64,000 nt of DNA from Bdellovibrionales bacterium. Its GTDB lineage: Bacteria > Bdellovibrionota > Bdellovibrionia > Bdellovibrionales > UBA1609. The notes below the pieces were generated by a model that saw nothing but the letters and a program-made list of their open reading frames with translations, did not search any database and was not told where the DNA came from. Position numbers and translations under genes: made by a program. Positions within the stretch are counted from its first letter, which is position 1, and each line of letters starts with the position of its first letter. Where the stretch lies: contig DAIDIG010000004.1 in assembly GCA_027459485.1 (NCBI GenBank), forward strand, positions 124,001 through 188,000, in the 5' to 3' direction. This document shows, one piece after another, positions 61,548 to 64,000 of the stretch.

Positions 61548-64000
61548 ATGAAAAATACAAAATCGCAGTCACTGGATACCAACGTTCTCAATTCGGTAGT
61601 TCGCCGCGCGCATTATTTAGCGAGCCGGATGATTCACGTTGCCAATCATCGCGACGATAAAGAAAAGGGCGACCCCAAGGTTGGCGGGCACGCCTCGGCA
61701 TCCGCGAGCGCGCTTCATATTTTGGGAGCCATCCACCTGATCATGAAATCGGGCTTCGATCATGTTGCGAATAAGCCCCACGCCTCGCCGACCGATCACT
61801 CGTTCAATTATTTGCTCGATCTATTTTTGCACGATGATTTGTCGCGCTTTTCGGTTGAAGAGAAAAACCAGGCGATGATGGGCTTGCGCGCGTTTTCAAA
61901 AAACGGCGAGCCGGTGTTTCAGTCTTACCATTCCGCTTACGACCCCGATCACCACAACTTTTTACCTTCGGGGACTGTCGGCATACCGCCGGTCAATGCC
62001 GGCTATTTGGCGCTCGCTTATCGGTACGCGAAACGTCACAATTATGAAGTACCCGACGCTCATTTTTGGTGTATCTGCGGCGATTCGGAATTTCGCGAAG
62101 GCTCGCTCCACGAGGCGATCCCTGACCTCGCCGAACGCGAAGTCGGCAACTTGACTTGGGTGATCGATTACAACCGTCAATCACTCGATGGGCATCGAAT
62201 ACCGAATAACAAAGTCACCGGATACACCGACGATCAACGCATCAAACGTTCGATGGAAGCCAACGGCTGGGAAGTGATCGAAGCTCGCCACGGTCGCAAG
62301 CGCCTCGAATATTTTTCGCGCCCGGGCGGTGAAGAATTTCGTCGCTGGTTCGAGCACGATCTGAGTGATTATGAACTCCAAGCGCTATTACTTGTAAAGG
62401 AGCCCAAAGAGCTTCTCGCGTTTTTGCGCGATCATCATGGCTCACAAATCAAAAATCTCGACAAATTTTTGAAAAGCGTGAGCGCGCCCGAGTTCTACGA
62501 AATGTTGCACGATTTCGGCGGTCACGATTTCCACGTCCTTTTAGAGGCTTTTCATGCCAGCAAAAAAACGACCAATCGTCCGACTCTCATTCTTGCTCAC
62601 ACGGTGAAAGGCTGGGGGCTTGAGATGGCGGGGCAGGCCGGCAACCACTCGGCACTGCCCGAAGAAGCCGAGATCGAGCGGTTGCAAAAGGCAACGGGCC
62701 TGCGCCCCGAACAACTCTTCGCCGGGTTCGACGAAAAATCGGCCGAAGGGCAGTTTTTGCGCCAGCGTGGTGATGAACTCTATAAGCAAATCAAAGAACA
62801 GCACGCGCTTAAAGCTCGCAACAGCGAGAAATTCGCGAAACTCATGGGCCGATTCGGTGAGCTGCCCGAATCACTCGACATCAATTACAAAATGGCCAAT
62901 TACCCGCACACCCAGTGGATGCTCGGTCAGCTGACATCGAAACTGACTCGCATCGCTAACACATCGCTCGACGCGGGCTCGGAAAAAGCGCGGGCAAAAT
63001 CCGACGCCAAAGTTCGCCAGCTCAGCGATTTCGAGAAAAAGTGGAAGACCGCCGCCGAGCTGATGGTGTCGATGGCCCCCGATGTTGGCACGTCGACCAA
63101 CATGAACCCGTCGATGGACGGCAAAGTGTTCGGCGCCGAGGTCACCGAAGATGTCGAGGCGGAACTCAATGTAAAAGACAAGGGTGTTCCGGATCTCGTG
63201 CCGGGCGAGCAAGAGACTGATCGATTTCTGCGATTTGAGATCGCCGAAGGCAACGTCATGTCGTGCATGGGCTCATTCGGCCGGCTGCGCGACGTTCTGG
63301 GCATTCCGGTGTTGCCGCTCATGACCGTGTACGACTTTTTCGTGAAGCGTGCGCACGACCAATATTTTTACGACTTGTACTGGAAGTCGAGCTTCATCTT
63401 AGTCGGCACTCCTTCGGGAGTGACTTTGTCACCCGAAGGCGCGCAGCACGGTTGGAAGTCCGACTTTCAAATCCCGAATCAGATCTGTTGGGAACCCTTT
63501 TTCGTGCAAGAGCTCGATTGGATCTTGTGCGAGTCGATCAAGCGTCACATGAACAATGACAACGAGGGCCGCACCGGCGTACTCATCCGAGGTGTCACGC
63601 GCGGGGCCGATCAAAAGGATTTTCTCAAATACCTTCGCCAACATCGGCGCTACAAAGCCGATGAATCGCAAATCACGCAAACAAACGGGCTTCATCCTCA
63701 TGGTTATGCGATTGAGGGCGCCGTCGACGAAAGCGCCGTGCCTGCGATGACAGACGAAGAGATCTTTCAGCAAGTTCGCCTCGATGTTCTCTCGGGCGCC
63801 TACTATCTGATCGATTATCGCGGCTACGCTGGTTATGAACCCGGCGACAATGTCGTGCACATTTTCGCGATGGGTTCGCTGACAACTGAAGCTGCCGCAG
63901 CCTCGCAAAAACTTCTCGAACGCGGTATCTACGCCAATGTGATCGTGGTCACAAGCCCCGACCTTTTGATCGGCAACCTCGGTGCGCAAAATGATTATCA
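61548..64000 (+). CDS. aceE: Pyruvate dehydrogenase E1, homodimeric AceE type, 3'-truncated by window edge
   Basis: E1 decarboxylates pyruvate with thiamine diphosphate and acetylates the E2 lipoyl domain. The frame opens at ATG 61548 with GGGAG upstream and runs without a stop to base 64000, 817 codons; a complete AceE is about 890 residues. COG2609-like motifs are seen: HASASASALHIL, GTVGIPPVNAGYLAL, LILAHTVKGWG, GGHDFHVLLEAFHAS, SGVTLSPEGAQH and HIFAMGSLTTEA. The ThDP motif reads CGDSEFREGS...IDYNRQSLDG where GDG is usual. The C-terminal transketolase domain is cut. It lies 13 bp after the TonB-like gene. Confidence 0.87.
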   Translation, partial: MKNTKSQSLDTNVLNSVVRRAHYLASRMIHVANHRDDKEKGDPKVGGHASASASALHILGAIHLIMKSGFDHVANKPHASPTDHSFNYLLDLFLHDDLSRFSVEEKNQAMMGLRAFSKNGEPVFQSYHSAYDPDHHNFLPSGTVGIPPVNAGYLALAYRYAKRHNYEVPDAHFWCICGDSEFREGSLHEAIPDLAEREVGNLTWVIDYNRQSLDGHRIPNNKVTGYTDDQRIKRSMEANGWEVIEARHGRKRLEYFSRPGGEEFRRWFEHDLSDYELQALLLVKEPKELLAFLRDHHGSQIKNLDKFLKSVSAPEFYEMLHDFGGHDFHVLLEAFHASKKTTNRPTLILAHTVKGWGLEMAGQAGNHSALPEEAEIERLQKATGLRPEQLFAGFDEKSAEGQFLRQRGDELYKQIKEQHALKARNSEKFAKLMGRFGELPESLDINYKMANYPHTQWMLGQLTSKLTRIANTSLDAGSEKARAKSDAKVRQLSDFEKKWKTAAELMVSMAPDVGTSTNMNPSMDGKVFGAEVTEDVEAELNVKDKGVPDLVPGEQETDRFLRFEIAEGNVMSCMGSFGRLRDVLGIPVLPLMTVYDFFVKRAHDQYFYDLYWKSSFILVGTPSGVTLSPEGAQHGWKSDFQIPNQICWEPFFVQELDWILCESIKRHMNNDNEGRTGVLIRGVTRGADQKDFLKYLRQHRRYKADESQITQTNGLHPHGYAIEGAVDESAVPAMTDEEIFQQVRLDVLSGAYYLIDYRGYAGYEPGDNVVHIFAMGSLTTEAAAASQKLLERGIYANVIVVTSPDLLIGNLGAQNDY

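Noticed and set aside
1-64000. CRISPR array, tRNA, rRNA, insertion sequence or prophage
   Set aside because: I saw no regularly spaced repeats, cloverleaf sequences, transposase motifs or phage structural genes. The HNH protein alone is not evidence of a mobile element.

Overview
The window looks like a chromosomal segment of a Gram-negative bacterium. It carries lpxH, ftsQ, a TonB-like protein, several predicted outer-membrane barrels and many lipoproteins. The mix of tandem DUF3015 proteins, a DUF4105/Lnb-domain protein, a murein peptide amidase, an HNH protein with a DUF222-like N-terminus and a PEGA-type Ser/Thr kinase suggests a Bdellovibrionota (Bdellovibrio-like) lineage. That placement is inference; there is no rRNA here to test it. 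I saw no tRNA, rRNA, CRISPR, insertion sequence or prophage.

Layout. 1-2.6 kb: secreted or envelope proteins, a lysophospholipase-like hydrolase and a lipoprotein. 2.6-6.5 kb: glmU-glmS (UDP-GlcNAc synthesis), divergent from mpaA (murein peptide recycling), with start codons only 10 bp apart. 6.5-9.4 kb: an unusual histidine kinase and an NtrC-type sigma-54 activator. 9.4-10.6 kb: an HNH protein and 318 bp of non-coding DNA with dyads. 10.6-16 kb: a run of exported proteins (alpha/beta hydrolase lipoprotein, two DUF3015 proteins, Lnb-domain protein, papain-like protease). 16-21 kb: thyA-folA, an HD phosphohydrolase, a degenerate SDR and purD. 21-33.5 kb: an AddAB-type helicase-nuclease, translationally coupled to a cluster of three related outer-membrane barrels interleaved with cysteine-containing lipoproteins. 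33.7-41.4 kb: coaE, a PEGA Ser/Thr kinase coupled to an acyl-CoA ligase, an OmpR-type regulator and a hybrid histidine kinase. 41.5-44 kb: small envelope proteins. 44-48.7 kb: opdA-nadK-recN. 48.7-60.5 kb: lpxH, then the lower half of the division/cell-wall (dcw) cluster in the order ftsW-murG-murC-murB-ddl-ftsQ-ftsA-ftsZ, headed by a PP2C phosphatase and an M23 peptidase gene. 60.6-64 kb: a TonB-like gene and the first 817 codons of a homodimeric pyruvate dehydrogenase E1, cut by the window end.

The unifying theme is the cell envelope: precursor synthesis (glmS, glmU, mur genes, ddl), septation (ftsW, ftsQ, ftsA, ftsZ), remodelling (MpaA, M23) and a large secreted or outer-membrane repertoire. 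The best candidate for something undescribed is the barrel-lipoprotein cluster at 27.4-33.5 kb. Also worth a look are a start codon locked inside a perfect hairpin (opdA), a recurrent CTCA-N3-TGAGACG dyad, and a histidine kinase that has lost its ATP lid.
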